DNA of 64,000 nt from Halictus rubicundus (GCF_050948215.1 NC_135152.1:6730310-6794309); one strand, 5' to 3'. Counted from the stretch's first letter, positions 24,050 to 37,030 are shown. Program-made: numbers and translations. The notes: generated from the letters alone by a model not told the origin.

Positions 24050-25100
24050 AAAATTTCAAGTATTATCGGTACATATATGGGAGAGGAAAATAAAAATATT
24101 ACGACTGTGGGTTCGATAAATGTAATGAGAAAAGAGTAAATAAAATGATGCGATGCGTGACAGAATATCTGCGGAAGAAAAATTCCGTGCCCGAGAGCGA
24201 GTATATCCGGAACAGATATAGAAAATAGAGGAAAAACTCAATTGGAATTGAGTATTCAAGATATATAAAAGCCGGAGAGGAAGGATCAATAAAAAAGAGA
24301 AAAACAACCAACCACAACCCCCCTGTCGTTCGGCGTATAAAAATAGAAAGAAAAAGCGGAAAAGGAAGTTGACATCCGATCTATGGAGACTTCGGGAAAA
24401 TTGTTTAAAGAGAAGAGAAAAAACCGTTCGCCTAATGAACAATGACGAAATAGTGGTCTGGTTTAAGGCGGAAAGAAAAGTTGACAGAAAAATGAAAAAC
24501 GAATGAAAAAGAGGGAAAAATTCTGGATAAAAAAACAAGAAAAGGGTTCACGAAAATATTCCAGTAGAAATACTAGAATGAAAAGGAGGAAAAAAAGGAT
24601 TTGCAAAAATACTCGTATTAAAGTAACGATTTCAAAAAATCTCCGAAGGTCCTCCGTTATGCTAAAAGCGTCAAAGAAAATGGACGCGGACCACCAAAAA
24701 TTCCAAACAGAATTAAAGAAGTAAAAAAGCTGCTTCTTGAATGTAGCAATAAAACTCTGAAACTGATGCAACTGAAGAACGCAAAAATATATCCGACAGC
24801 TTGCGCAACGAAGATGAAGAGCGTTTCGCCGGGTAAAAATAGAAGGAAACAAGAGAGAGAAAAAAGAATCAAGAGAACCGCGAGTCTGCGGAACGAAGCG
24901 AGAGAGGAAATTCTGCGGAATGTAAATCCATAGGGAAATAAATCGTTGTCTGGAAGCAGTCGGCAGTTCTCGAGGTTCGTGGACGCGGTGAAGTCGCCGC
25001 GAAAAACTGGCGAAACAGTCCAGGTCCTGTTCCTGTGGAATAAGGACCGGCTGGGGAGAATTGTGCGGTGCAGTGTACGCTGCAACTCTTCGGTAACGCG
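24050..25100. repeat. Purine-rich low-complexity block
   Basis: About 1 kb of the plus strand is dominated by A and G (GAAAAAGAGGAAAAA-type phrases). The long minus-strand frame 24463-25173 (236 codons) is Phe/Ser/Leu-rich, as expected from such composition, and matches no known family. I regard it as a compositional artefact. Confidence 0.55.
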
Positions 25101-26292
25101 ATTTCGATAGGAGAGGGTTCACAAATTGAGGAGTCTCGCAAGTATCGAAATTTTGCCTCCCAATCTCCAACACATTTTTATTTGTGTATTATTTCTTATT
25201 TCTCCTGAGTCAGAAGAGCAGGCTTAAAAATTTTTTATTACGCAAAAAGAATTATATAGCACTGTCTATCTTTACTTCACTTTGATCTAAAGTATCAACG
25301 TTTTCTATGAGGTACGTCTCCTGCTTGAACCGCTAAAGCTTCAAATTGCTATTTTGGTATGCAAAAATTTGTGTACACTCCTCAAAGACTGGCAAATACG
25401 TCCACAAAATTAAAAATTGATGCGTCTATCGGATTCGTTTAAAAAAATTCTGATAGTCTCTTCGGTCAAGATATTCATAATTCTATTAGTTCCAGTCGAT
25501 CGTAATTCCGGTATTACGCGAGTCTCACCTGCACTTCCGGAACGTCTGAGCTCACAGGCAGATACGCGTCCTCCCGCGAGCCGCGTCTAGGATCCTCGTA
25601 TCGCGCTTGTTCATTCCGGATTCATCCCGAAAATGAATTTTAGATCGCGGTACGGTTGCGTACCCGCAGAGCTGCGCGTCGTCCCGGCCGTGCCGCCGCG
25701 ATCCTGCAAGTAAATAAATAAGCGAACAACTGAATAATTAAAGGGTTGAACCCGCGGGAATTTATTCGCTGATTCGGAGGCTGGCAATTCCCGGGCTGGG
25801 CCGGGAGCCGCGATTTACGATGCCCGTGTTCGGCGCGACTCGGGCTCGGGCTCGCCGTGAGCGCACCGGGTTATGCTCGCGATCGATTCGCCGGCTTGTA
25901 AATCAGCCTTATTTGCAGGCACCGCCGCGTTAGAAAATTCTGATAACTCCGCGGCGGGCCTCCCTCCGGCCAGTTAACGAGCACATGATTTATGCCCAGC
26001 GATCCCGATCCCGGCTTTATCGCCTTCGTTCGCTCCGAACTCGAACCCCCTTTCTTTTCTTCCTGGAAACGCGTCTCGTTAGCGCGGCGAATTTGGAAAA
26101 CCACGGCGATCCATGCTTGCAACGCACATACGGCCGAATGACCAAATTACGACGACAAAAATATAAAATGAGATTTTATTTGAAATTCTGGTTAGAAATG
26201 CTTATAAGAAGACTGCTTAATAATTATCTTCGGAGAAGTAGCTACTTAGGGGTAATTGGGGTCATAAAAAAGGGTCAAGGGTCCATAGCATT
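25101..26292. other. Non-coding stretch, no gene recognised
   Basis: AT-rich to 25490, then a GC-rich island (25500-26130) with no recognisable exon. The phrase beginning GACCAAATTACGACGAC (about 26141) reappears reversed near 27475-27510, where a shared block of about 30 bp can be read on the other strand. The two lie outside the MITE at 26297 and 1.3 kb apart. Confidence 0.45.
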
Positions 26293-26296
26293 TTAA

Positions 26297-26588
26297 CCGT
26301 TTGACTGCTAAGCAATTCTTGCAAGAACGCACGAAAACTGCGGGACATATTTTGACTTGATGTTGTCAAATAAAACACTCTCATTTAGACAAATATCAAT
26401 CAATTTTAATAATTCTTTTCGTATTACAAAGAAACAATATTAATTGCGATTGTGAATAAGAAAAAATAAACATAAAAACGGTAAAAAGTTATTTTAGAAT
26501 GCACTCGTGTTACAAAGTACGCGTGAGGTCAGACTACGTTCACTCCCACGGAGCAACAAAGACACACTGAAACTCGCAGCGCAAACGG
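26297..26588. mobile_element. TTAA-type MITE (CCGTTTG ends)
   Basis: TTAA flanks both sides (26293-26296 and 26589-26592). The left end is CCGTTTGACTGCTAAGC. The reverse complement of the right end is CCGTTTGCGCTGCGAG. The outer seven bases match exactly and the rest loosely. The 292-bp body is non-coding. The family differs from the other TTAA elements here. Confidence 0.65.
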
Positions 26589-26592
26589 TTAA

Positions 26593-28703
26593 TTAAAAAA
26601 AAAAATTAAATAAATTAAAACACTAAATTATTTCTGTAGGTTTTAGTGAGATATAATATGCAATAAGAATATTATTTTACAACCTCGTGTTAGTTGTTTG
26701 TTGTTAAAACGATCGTACATATATTTACAACCACGCCATTTCATCGAAAGTTTCGAAACAAACACTTTCACTATACGTTTCATTTGTATTATACAATGTT
26801 TAGAAAGTTCACTAACACCAAACTTGTCGAATATATACTTCAACAATCGTTCATTACACTTAAATGACGAAAACTTGAAAAACTGTTCACTGCTTAACAC
26901 ATCAAATAGTTCTTTTCTCGTAATCTTCATTTCCTTTACTGCGCGGTCGACGCGACTATCTGTAAACAATCCGATCCATTGATCGATAGGGCAAAGATGG
27001 GGACTCGTGTTTTAATTTTTTATATTAGTTATAAGCCATATTTTCGAACTACTAAAGAAAAATCGGTGTACTATTTGGAACTTTTTTTATAACTCTAGCT
27101 AAAGTAAGCATATCAATATTTGTTAACCAAAAATAGTATATGATAGGACATACTATATTAACAGTATGTACAACTTATCTTTGTGTTAGCAATAATTGCA
27201 GATGAAAGTACGTACCTGACGCTTCAATATCCATGCAGAAAACTTGGCGAATTTAAATTGGAGAAAATAGGATGAACGCAATTACGTCGCCAACAATACT
27301 GGCGCAAACAACTGAGATTCGCCGTCCGAACCATAACCTCACTTTGCGCATGCGCACCAACTACTATGTTGCGTTAACAACAAAAATTCTCACGCAATAT
27401 TGTAGGCCGGTTCTTAGAGTACGTTATGATGGTATTTGTCATTAGTTTAGAGAAAATTTATAAATCTACTTTTGTCGTCGTAACTTGGTCATTCGGCCGT
27501 ATGTGCAACGGTGTAACGTACGATTGACGAATGCAATCGGGACGAAACTCACTGTACATCGGGAGTACTATTGCTTCCATATAATCACCGAACAGCAGCC
27601 ACCGTAGCTCCTTCAAAACAAAAGTTACGGGCGCAATTTGTCGTGACCGGCGCTCGTGCAGAGTCGGCAGGGCGCAAAACACGTTCGAAATAAAATCTGA
27701 AATTGACGAAGCGCGAGAGCATCGTTTTTTCCGGTTGTTCAAGCAGGCCGAATGTTCCGCGATGCATTCTCGCGGCACTTCTCACGGCCCGTTCCCCTGT
27801 AAAAAGCACAATAACCGCAATAACGCGGAATAATTGCAGCCGAGCCGGGAACGATCGTTCCGGCTCAGTAGGAAAGTTTCATCGGAATTACGGGCCGGAA
27901 TTTAATTCGAGCGTGTATCAACTTTCCCTCTCGGTTGTAATTAACAAATCCCGGGGCAAGCCGAGCGGAATTGTTCGGCGCACGGACACTTGGAGAACGA
28001 GAGCCGATACACCTTCGTAGCCGGGCCCGTCACAACTCGTTCGCAAATTACCGAACTGCGGGCGCGTTCGCGCGAATATCGCCGCGGCTTATTACATTAA
28101 ACAAGCCGCGTTGCAAGTAATTGTTCCGGCAATAACTGGCAGCCGCGGGGGCCCCGGCATTAATAATTTCCCGGCGAATAACGCCGGCGCGCCACGCCGC
28201 TGGTACACGCGTCATATTTTCGTGACAGGGCTTTGTTTCGGGGCTGCGTGGACAACCATGATGCCACTCGGAGCGCGCGCGCGAAACGCCCAAAAGGCCG
28301 GACGAAGAATCCGCTGTGCGGAGGGGAATCGAATGAATTCCCTGTAAACGGCACGCGAATTTAAATCGGTATTCGGCGGAGGAAAATATTAATAAACGAC
28401 GCGCGGAGCCGAGCGGCCACGGGAAACCCGCGCCGCATTCAATTCGGCCAAGCTGAATCAGAAATGCCTTGACCCTACCGGCGCGCATTGTGCTAACAGT
28501 TGTAATATATGCATCTCTATTGTCCGCTCGCGCGGAAGATAGATCCTGTCGTAACAACAATGGCGATTCGGCTTGTTAACCAACCTCTGCTCTATTTTCC
28601 GACTGGTTAGCTGCTCCCGTTTCGTTTTACCCGCAGGTTGTGGGTCAGATTCGAACGCATGATTTTTAACCGGGTGTACTATTTGGTCCTCTGCTCAATT
28701 ATA
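26593..28703. other. Non-coding stretch, no gene recognised
   Basis: AT-rich to about 27450, then GC-rich with CGCG/AATT texture to 28560. The minus-strand frame 28048-28560 (170 codons) and the smaller nested frames on both strands match no known protein and lack splice or start context. Confidence 0.45.
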
Positions 28704-28850
28704 CAGGGTGGTCCACGCAACTTGCACACCTTGAATCTTTAGTTGTAAGAACACGAAAAAATGATATGTGCAAAAGTTGCATGGTATCGACAGGGGAAAT
28801 ATTGTGATGTAATTATTTGTTATGTGTTTTTATGAAGGCATTTCGAAGAT
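28704..28850 (+). mobile_element. Transposon end fragment (TACAGGGTGGTCC)
   Basis: TACAGGGTGGTCCACGCAAC at 28704 resembles terminal sequences common at ends of insect repeats, and the AT-rich DNA after it looks like a repeat body. No matching opposite end was found, so the superfamily and true length cannot be decided. Confidence 0.3.
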
Positions 28851-31714
28851 TTCAGGGTCACCTTGATTTGTTCGAATGGAAAAAGACCTTTTGTATCATG
28901 CATCGATAGAGTATCAAATTCTGCGTAGAAATATATTGTCCTTCGTATCTCTTAGATGTAAAAGTTAACGAGATATTATTAAATTTTTGTTTTATTGGTA
29001 TTGAGTTGTTATTAAACGAGTGAGTGAGTTGACGCGAAACGAATAAAATTCGCGTGGCAGACGACGTGTTGAAATAGTTATGAAACAGATCACGGGGGTT
29101 AAATATCGAGGAATGCAATTTCGGGCGAAGCGTTGCAAATAAAATGTAGTTTCGACTGACGGCGCTGTTTTCAAAGGGATGAGAGGTTCCCGGGAACAAT
29201 GATTCCCGGTTCGTTCGATCGGGGATAGTCTCGTATCGCGATGTTTCTTGCACAGGGGCCCGGACAGAAGCCCGAGGAAGTTCCACGAGGTTTTAATACA
29301 TTCCCGGTGTTCTCGGAAGTTGCAGTGTCCGCGGTCATTCGCGAGTTTCCCGTAAACAGTTCCCGCCCGTGGCCGCATATCAGCCAGTAATTAAACTTAA
29401 ACTTCTTGGAAAGTGATATCACGGGTGCGCGCGCGCGCGCGTTCCACGCGTGTGTGTGTGCAACAGACACCCGGAGTGTTTCGTCGCGGAAACTACGGAG
29501 TTCTCTCGGAGCTTCTGATTTCAGCTCGGCCCTCGGCTGTGTCGATAAGTAGCGTGGGAAATTTAAACGAGCGCCCAGGAACGTTCGGCCATGTCCTCCT
29601 GTTTCGTTTAAAATTTGCCTTGCAATTAGCGATGTCTTGCAAGCCGTGCTCACGATTAGACGCCGCGCGAATTGTTGCTGGTTACCAGAAACTGTAATCC
29701 TATCCATCGACGCGACAGAAAAGTTTCGCGCATGACAGACCCCCGCGGATTTTATGCATTTATAAAATGTATTCAGCACTGTTATGAAGCAAGTTTGATG
29801 AGATTTTTATTTTATTGCGAACCTGATGGGAAACGTACTGAGGCAGGTAAATTCCTGTTTAATTTCTGTCTCTGAAAATTAGCCTATGAATACCATTATT
29901 TCCGAAAATTATGCACTTAATTGCAATATTGTGTAAGTATTTTCTCCTCACTGGTTCTGTTCAATGTAATACGTTTATGTACAAGGTTCAACGTTCTCTT
30001 TGTTCCACAATAATGTATTGTAGAGCGTATGTGAGAAAAAATTGTCGAACTTCATAACGAACATAATAATTACGTGTTTTATGCATTTATGACAAAATTG
30101 GTTATAATTTATAACAGAAGAAACATTAACAGAGTTTAAGAATATCGACACGCTGTGGCCAATTTATTAAAATGATTAAAGAAAGAAATGCTCTTTTACT
30201 TGGCACCGTCTCTTGCAAATTGATACGGGCAATTTTTATTTTGCACGAAGAGCCACAGTATAACAATACCTAATTCATTAAATCGTTAACAATTTTTAAA
30301 GCGATTAACATCTACTTGCTCCGCGCATCGAGCTATCTATTTTAAATTAATAATATTATACGGCTGTATCGGACAATGCTAGTCCGATCAATGATGAAAC
30401 ATTATTATAAGTAGAAACGGCGAGCATTGATCAGACCCGCAGAATAAACGTTTCCAAACCTCCCAAACTTTGTTCCCCCAACAGCGACGTCCCGCGCAAA
30501 AATATTTGATTGCCTCCGGTTTTCTACGTTCAATTATTTTCTAAATCACTGTACGAGCAACTCGGCCAAAACACGTCGTAATAAAAAACAATGAACGTCG
30601 TTCTCGCAGCGTTGATGCAGCTGGCAGCGCGCCGCTACCGAAAGTTCATCTGCAAAAATCCATTCGTCGCTCTCTGGAAATTCAATCCGCCGGTTGTTCT
30701 GGTGAAACGGGAGGGGCTGGCACGATGGGGGAAAAAACGTGGTCGAAATTTTCGGCGCGCATTATATCGCGAAAGATCGTTCGTCGGACCATTATATCGC
30801 GCGTGCGCGCGCGCGCGCGTTTTTCACGGGTGCTCGAATAAAATTCCCATCAGACGCGAGACAGACGCAGGAGGGGTTCGGGGGTGGGGCGGAGGAAAAA
30901 ATGGAATTTTTCAATCGTCAACGAATTTCTCCGGGAAACCGAGCCGTCGAACCGGAAGAATAAGCGGAACCCGCGGAACGTCTGCGAGACAGTCGCAATA
31001 AAAATCACCGGAACAAAAGGGCGCGCCGCCGATTTTCGTTCGGTAAGCCGTTCCCCGGAGTGTTCCTCCTCTTCCCGGATCCATATTTTTCCTGGAGAGG
31101 GAACGAGGGAAACCACCGGCTCGAAGAGGGGAAACAGGGGCCTGTTCTGGAGGACCGAGTTCGCTTACAAACGGAGCCGACGTTTTCCCGATCCCCATCG
31201 GACGTTGTATCGGTTTCGTCCCGCCCCCACCCCCCGCCCCTCCGAAACAATCGCTGAAAACTTCGGACGACAATGCGACGTACCTTCGGCCACGCAACCA
31301 ACGAACAATCACCGTCGGCTTATTCCTCCGGCGTTCTACCTCCTCTTGTTCTCCTCTCTTTCCTCCTTTTTGTCTGCCCTCCCGCGTTCGCGTCGTTCCT
31401 GGTTTTCCTTCTGCCTTGTTTCCTTTCAAAGGTAACGCAGCCGGGAATTACATCGGTCGCGTGTGCACGATCGATGGAAATCTGTGGACAGAAGTCGAGA
31501 ACGGAACGGGGGACCTGTATTAGCTCGTCCCGCGGTGTTCACGGCTCGAAACGCGCGCGCCTCTGTCGCCGAGTTCAGCTTTCTTTTTCTTTTTATGGCC
31601 CGGGATAGTCAGGTGACTTTTTAATTAATAATTTCCTTTGACTTGGTCTTAATCCGACGGGTCTTAAGTCTGTGACTAAACTTGTCACATTTTTTGCTCT
31701 GTATTATCGATATT
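28851..31714. other. Non-coding stretch, no gene recognised
   Basis: AT-rich at 28860-29080 and 29790-30580; GC-rich at 29090-29700 and 30590-31600. Alternating GC runs occur at about 29428-29441 and 30800-30819. The overlapping frames in the GC-rich parts (up to 202 codons) exist on both strands and show no recognisable family, so none is called. Confidence 0.45.
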
Positions 31715-32688
31715 ATGAATTCTGACGCCAGAAACGTCCTTCAAGTTTTTCGCTTTATTTCGCGGAGAATCAAGACAAAATATAGCTTAATTTGTAGCTG
31801 AAGATATTTTCTAGTGCGCGCTGCTCTCGATTTCGTCCAGAAAACTCATCCAATGGCATAAAAATGCTTGGATTTCACGGCATGCACATCGTTAATTTTT
31901 GGCCTACTTCTATCGCTTATATTACCAAATATCTGCATAATCCCGTCAGCTCATGACGCACGCGCGCTAGATTGAACCTTCCTCTTTCGAATGAGCCCTT
32001 TCCCAGCGAAAAATATTCTCATACAAGGACGAAAAGTTGAAGCACGTAAAATCATTTTTCGCCTATTTTTGTCGGTAACGTGGTTACTCTACCTTATCGC
32101 GAATCTACGAAGACCGGGTCTTTAACATAATGAAGCGAAACGAAATCTTAAGTGGATGTTATTCAGTTTTTAACATGGTACTACAGTCAACGACCATATC
32201 AGACTGCAAAAAAACAGTGTTGAGCGTGGTTAGTACTTGGATGGGTGACCGCCTGGGAATACCGCGTGTTGTTGGCACACTTTTTTTATTTTTCATTCAT
32301 TCTTATCTTTTAAAATGGTAGATACCATTGCATAGTTCTTTTCATCCCATTTTCAAAAATTAAAAAATAGCACAGGTACGCTGACGGATTTTGATAACAG
32401 CGACAATCTGCCAAAACTCATCCAATGGCATAAAAATGCTTGGATTCCTCGGCATGCACATCGTCAATTTTTGGCCTACTTCTGACGCTTATATTACCAA
32501 ATATCTGCATAATCTCGATTGCTCCTGACCAGCGCGCACTAGATTGAACATTCCTCTTTCGATTGAGCCTTTAACCAGCGATAAAATATTCTTATATAAG
32601 GACGAAAACTTGAGGCACGTAACACCATTTTTTGACGGTAATGTAGTCACTCTACCTTATCGCGAATCTACGTAGACCGGGTCCTTAA
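31715..32688 (+). mobile_element. 5S rRNA-bearing repeat element, copy 1
   Basis: This 974-bp block is the inverted counterpart of 44139-45141. It consists of a 5' part (31715-31840), arm A (31841-32125), a central part with a 5S rRNA-like sequence (32126-32412) and arm B (32413-32688). Arms A and B are related direct repeats of about 280 bp starting AAAACTCATCCAATGGCATA and ending near TCTACCTTATCGCGAATCTA. The spacing between arm starts is 572 bp. The shared limits with copy 2 run from ATGAATTCTGACGCC to CCTTAA. The length difference of 29 bp is fully accounted for by the deletion in the 5S part. Its class is unknown to me. Confidence 0.85.
32186..32276 (+). pseudogene. 5S rRNA pseudogene with 29-nt internal deletion
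   Basis: It starts GTCAACGACCATATCAGACT and ends with the strongly conserved 5S 3' half: TTAGTACTTGGATGGGTGAC, then CGCCTGGGAATACCGCGTGT, then TGTTGGC. Compared with the copy at 44551-44670, 29 nt are missing from the middle. These include the ATTCTCGTCCGATCA loop region and the start of the internal A box. CACTTTTTTT follows as a Pol III-like terminator. Loss of part of the internal promoter makes transcription unlikely. Confidence 0.88.
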
Positions 32689-32757
32689 GCGACAGCTATT
32701 TGTTGCGACTGAAGAGCCCCGTGCGAAAATCGAGAGATGTCTACAGTCCACTGGATG

Positions 32758-32886
32758 GCTTAACTTCACCTTGGCAACCCAGAAATTTTTAACTTTTTAC
32801 CACATAATCCTGTACATCTTGACGAGAAAATGCGAAAAATCGAAATTTTAAGACGAGGAATTCTCTGGTTCAAAAGTTATGCGTTT
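32758..32886 (+). repeat. Dispersed repeat family X, copy beside the 5S element
   Basis: It reads GCTTAACTTCACCTTGGCAA, then CCCAGAAATTTTTAAC, CCTGTACATCTTGACGAGAA and GAGGAATTCTCTGG. The same phrases occur at 52359 on the same strand and reversed at 48874 and 52642. It lies 70 bp beyond the 5S-bearing element. Confidence 0.8.
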
Positions 32887-32888
32887 CT

Positions 32889-33988
32889 CCTTGCTCAAAC
32901 CTTCTCGATAGAAACCTGTATGAAATTATTTATGTGAAAACCTGCTATATAAGAAAGTAAATCCAGGTGTATATAAATGTATTAAACACAGCATGATGAC
33001 TAAAGAAAACTAAGAATAACGAGAAACGGGGTCTACACGCACGGATTCCTCGCCAATTCTTCAACCCTCGGCCACTATATTAAACTCCCGTTACAAAAGG
33101 AAATTCATGCAAGCTCTAGCAACCTGTCTCCCGCAAAATTATTAAATAACGGACCCTCTCCGATGAATAACAATTCAATATCGAACTGCAGAATTCGATC
33201 AAACAAAAGGGAGACAATACCATCAAAACCAGTCTCCTCGCAACGCTACGAAGAACGACTCCCAAGGAGTAAGACACGCGTCAGAGCCAGACTTTGCATT
33301 GTCATCGACCAACCGGGTCGAGCCGTTTTCAAATTTTCCCCAGAAATTTGCCGCCAGACGTATTTTCATTTCTTCGGTGGAGACTCGGTTTTTGCGAGTG
33401 CTCCAAAATTCAGTCGTCCTTTTAGCGGAATCAGCGAGGCTCGACGATCGCACGCGACCTCGTCAGTCGGTCGGAAAAAAAATCCCGCGCTACCCTGTTA
33501 GGGAAACTGCGTGAAATGAAAATACGAAAAATAAAAAGAACAAGAGAGCACGAAAGAGAGGGAAAGAGCCGTCGCGCCTAGTCGCGACAGGAGTCGAGTA
33601 ATTTTTTCCCCTTTTTCGTCCCTTTTTATTTTCCAGTCCCCCGACGAGCGAAAACGAACCGAAAAAACAAGGAAAACTTGCGCGGGGTGCGGGGAAAACA
33701 GGGGGCGGGGGTGGAGGAGCTCCGTAACCGAAAAAACAACCACGCCCACGGGATCGACACCGCGTTCCACGCTTAAATCATTATTTCCGTTTTGTATTTT
33801 TCTCGGGCGCCGGTTGTGTACGCAAACGAGTAAATCACGTCCTCGAAACGGACTGTCTGGAAAATAGGGGGCGTGCGTGGGTGGCAGAAAGAAATGGAAA
33901 AAAGGTTGGAAAAAGCGCGCCCCGGCACTCGAGAGCCGCGAGGAAAGGAAGCGGAAGACTGCGGGATCCTAGAGAGCGGAGCACAGGG

Positions 33989-34041
<53 letters not shown>

Positions 34042-35740
34042 AAGAGGAGAGAGAAACCGGGTGAACTGTGTAAAGCCGGAGGAAAAAGGAAAATTATGGC
34101 GGGGAAATTAGAGAAACAAAACGCGGACGGAAAGTGAAACACGCGGTACGGACCGCGCGCGTCCAGAAAAATCGATATCGAACGGATGTTATTAGCTTTG
34201 CCGATAAATAAACAACCGGGAGACTTTTGTACGTAGCGACGGGATGCTGCGCTAATTAACGATGATGCCATGTTTTACGGATTCACAGGGATGTTTGGAG
34301 ACTTTCAATAGAGTTTTAGAAATTGGGAGAAGAGGCAATTGGAGACTTTGGTGCATTTATTAAACTGGTCTGTTTTTTTCAGACTTTCATAAATGCAGCA
34401 AATCTTCTCTTGAATTCTGGTAAAATAAAAATAGTTCTATAAATCAGATTGGTCCAGCAAATGAAAAATATTTCTCAGTCAATAATTAATAATGTCGGAT
34501 AGATAAAATTGCTTTTTATATGTTTGGACTAAATATCACATTTTACATGAATGCATAAAATTCACAGTCTAATTATGATGGAATATAAATAATTGCGTAA
34601 ACGAGATCCTTCTTTCATGAACATTTATGAATATAGAAAGTGGTCGAGCAAATAAAAAATTTTGCTCGGCCACTAATTAACATTATTAAATAAAAAATAT
34701 TGTTTCCATGTCTCAGAATAGCTTGTCATTGACTGACAAGCATTAAAACATTTCTAAAAATGTACAGTAACGTGCACTATCTCATCAATTATCTCTACCC
34801 TTTATTTTGTGAAGCGAACCGATTGTTCAAACGAGTGGCGCAATACCAGTCCTCGTTTTAAGCAATTGTCTTCAAGAAGAGGTTCTTCTGCGTCAGTATC
34901 GAGGACAGGATCTACCCGAGATCGTTTCTCGGAAGAAATAATTAGGTGTTCGAGTGGCCGGTTGCATGTAACCGGAAGATTCGTGGATCCGGTTGGATCT
35001 TCGATCGCCATAAACTCGAAGCAAAGATTGCCCGCGTCGCTCAACGACGAAGTTTTTACGATCGTGCATAAACTGCAGAATACAGGGGGTAGAGTCTTCC
35101 AGAAAGAGGAAGGTGAAACAGGAAGGCTTGGGAGCATACCGAACTCTTCTTTTCCGCGTAACCCCGAGAGAGAGACAGAGGGATGAGAGAAGGGGCGGCT
35201 TCGGGGTTGTTTTGTAACATTCGGACAAGTTACGAACTCGTTCATGCAGCGGCTCGATATTGATTGTACGGATGGTCGATAATTTGTTTTTCCGAGTTTT
35301 GCTCGTAACTTGTGCTCAAACTACCCTCTGCAGTCGGCATGGAAATCAAACTTCGCGAAAAGGGAGCCGGTACGTATAATGATGTGCTCGGACGTCTGCT
35401 GCTTTCGACGCGGAATCATGCTCAGACGATCGATTCTTCGCCGCGGAGGAAGTTCGAAATGCTCCCGAATCTCACCGTTGAAAACATTCTGAAAAATACG
35501 CGATATCTTCTAAAATATTTCAAATAAATTGGCTATCGCGAATAAGCCCGTAATTCCCTGCTTTATACTCTCTTTTATAGCTCCACTGATTAGAAATTTT
35601 TTGCTGTCCATCATTTTCTAGAAAAGAATATTTATTTCACTTTTATGCCAGCAAGTTATGGGAATTATGCCAGCAGGTTTGTTGAAATTATCCCTCTGCC
35701 TCGTGATTAACACTCTGAAAATTTCACTTCTGTATCCTTT
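32889..35740. other. Non-coding stretch, no gene recognised
   Basis: Mixed composition with a long GA microsatellite (33991-34054). Near 35331, CTCTGCAG followed about 40 bp later by GTACGT imitates an exon, but the short frame between matches nothing. AATGCATAAAATTCACAGTC near 34550 is a lone end of the AGTAGACTGTGG MITE family. Confidence 0.45.
33991..34054. repeat. (GA)n microsatellite
   Basis: About 64 bp of GA units, pure for the first 45 bp and interrupted after that. Confidence 0.95.
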
Positions 35741-35919
35741 CGAAAGGGAAGGGAGATCCTAATTTTTCCGAGTTTAATCCGTGAGACTATTTTTTATTTA
35801 TGACAGTATTGATGTAGAGACCTGAATGAGTATTCTAGAATTTTTGCAGATTTTTCGAAAGCCGAAAACAGTGGAAAAAATAGTCCTGGACATAAAAGAA
35901 AAATAAGTGTGGAGGGTTA
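35741..35919 (+). repeat. Dispersed repeat, copy 1 (ends AGTGTGGAGGGTTA)
   Basis: It shares with 36851-37030 an ordered series of phrases: TTTTTCCGAGTTTAAT, GACAGTATT, GTAGAGACC, AGTATTCTAGAATTTTTGCA, GAAAGCCGAAAACA and AGTGTGGAGGGTTA. The ending GGAGGGTTA resembles a TTAA-type MITE right end, but no matching left end was found. Confidence 0.75.
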
Positions 35920-36406
35920 TAATTCAAGTATTAATGTTAGCTGTGGTTATTTTCAAAATATTACATCGAATTATTCCTCGCCTACAATTTTGAGGGTTTT
36001 TTCCACCCGTCAAGTATAAGCGGCGGTCAACGAGCGAATACGAGTGTCAAATACGTTTCGAGAGCCACTCTCTCCAGCCACTTGCATCAAAATCGGCAGA
36101 TGACACTTTGGTATGTCCCCCGACAACTCTCGGCGTGCCAACGGGGTGCAGAATCGATTTAATTAAACGAGAATGGCGCGAGTTTTTCGATAAGAACGGA
36201 ATAACACGACGGCTCGAGGTATGGAGTAGGTCTTGCACCTCGGTTAGACGGAAAATGAAGCCTAAAAGCACAAACGAGAGAGAGAGAGAGAATTAACTCT
36301 TTTCTTCTCATTAACATTACCCCCTTGTCAAACAAAACTAACCTGAGCCGTTCGTTAACGCCACATTTTCAGCGGAGTAATCGAGCTTTCATCGCAACCA
36401 ACACTC

Positions 36407-36423
36407 TCTCTCTCTCTCCTCTC
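36407..36423. repeat. Short (CT)n tract
   Basis: Short CT run, paired with a short GA run at about 36279-36291 roughly 120 bp upstream. The two could form a hairpin. Confidence 0.8.
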
Positions 36424-36850
36424 TCGTTCTCTGCGTATTTCTCCGCGGATTCGCTCGGCTCTAAAAGCTTATTAACTCTTTATTATGAAACTAATCTCGT
36501 AATCCCAGTGTACACTTTATTATTCTGATAATCCGAAACGTCAATCCTTTGATAAGATTTCGCGTAATCTGTTACCGAGGGATAACGAAACGCTCGGCGA
36601 TACCGCTTTATTGGATCGGACGCTACGGCTTCTCGCATTTTTCTATCTTAGACACTGGCTTAGGCTCGTTTTGTCTTTATCTAACAGAAAAAAATTCCTC
36701 CTTGAATTACACGGTTCTTTTATTTTCAGTGGTTGAATTTTTGCCACTTTTTAACAGCTGTTCCCGACTCATTTTTTGTTTTTGAAATTTCAACCCGTTT
36801 TGATAGAACGATGGTTATATTTTTTGGCAATACAAAACATAGTTAAAAGT

Positions 36851-37030
36851 GGAAAGAGGGGAGACCCTTGTTTTCCCGAATTTAATTCGTACAAATTTTA
36901 CTTTTTATTGATAACAGTATTAAAGTAGAGACTCGAATAAGTATCCCAGAATTTTTTCGGATTTTTTGAAAGCCGATAACATAAAAAAAAAAATAGCCCT
37001 GAGGGTACGGAAAATCAGTGTGGAGGGTTA
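36851..37030 (+). repeat. Dispersed repeat, copy 2 (ends AGTGTGGAGGGTTAA)
   Basis: This copy lies in the same orientation as copy 1, 1.1 kb away, and its length is within one base of copy 1. It ends in GGAGGGTTAA, giving an intact TTAA. It could be the right part of a TTAA-type MITE or an old segmental duplication. Confidence 0.75.

Noticed and set aside
24463..25173. 236-codon minus-strand frame, the longest besides the mariner transposase
   Set aside because: It lies opposite a purine-rich block, is Phe/Ser/Leu-rich as expected from composition, and resembles no family.
28630..28700. Possible tRNA-like arm with GCGTTCGAATC on the minus strand
   Set aside because: The A box is missing and the stems do not pair; it could be a SINE scrap, but the evidence is too weak.
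35310..35527. Exon-like stretch (CTCTGCAG ... GTACGT) with a small open frame
   Set aside because: Acceptor- and donor-like signals occur by chance at this spacing, and the peptide is not recognisable.
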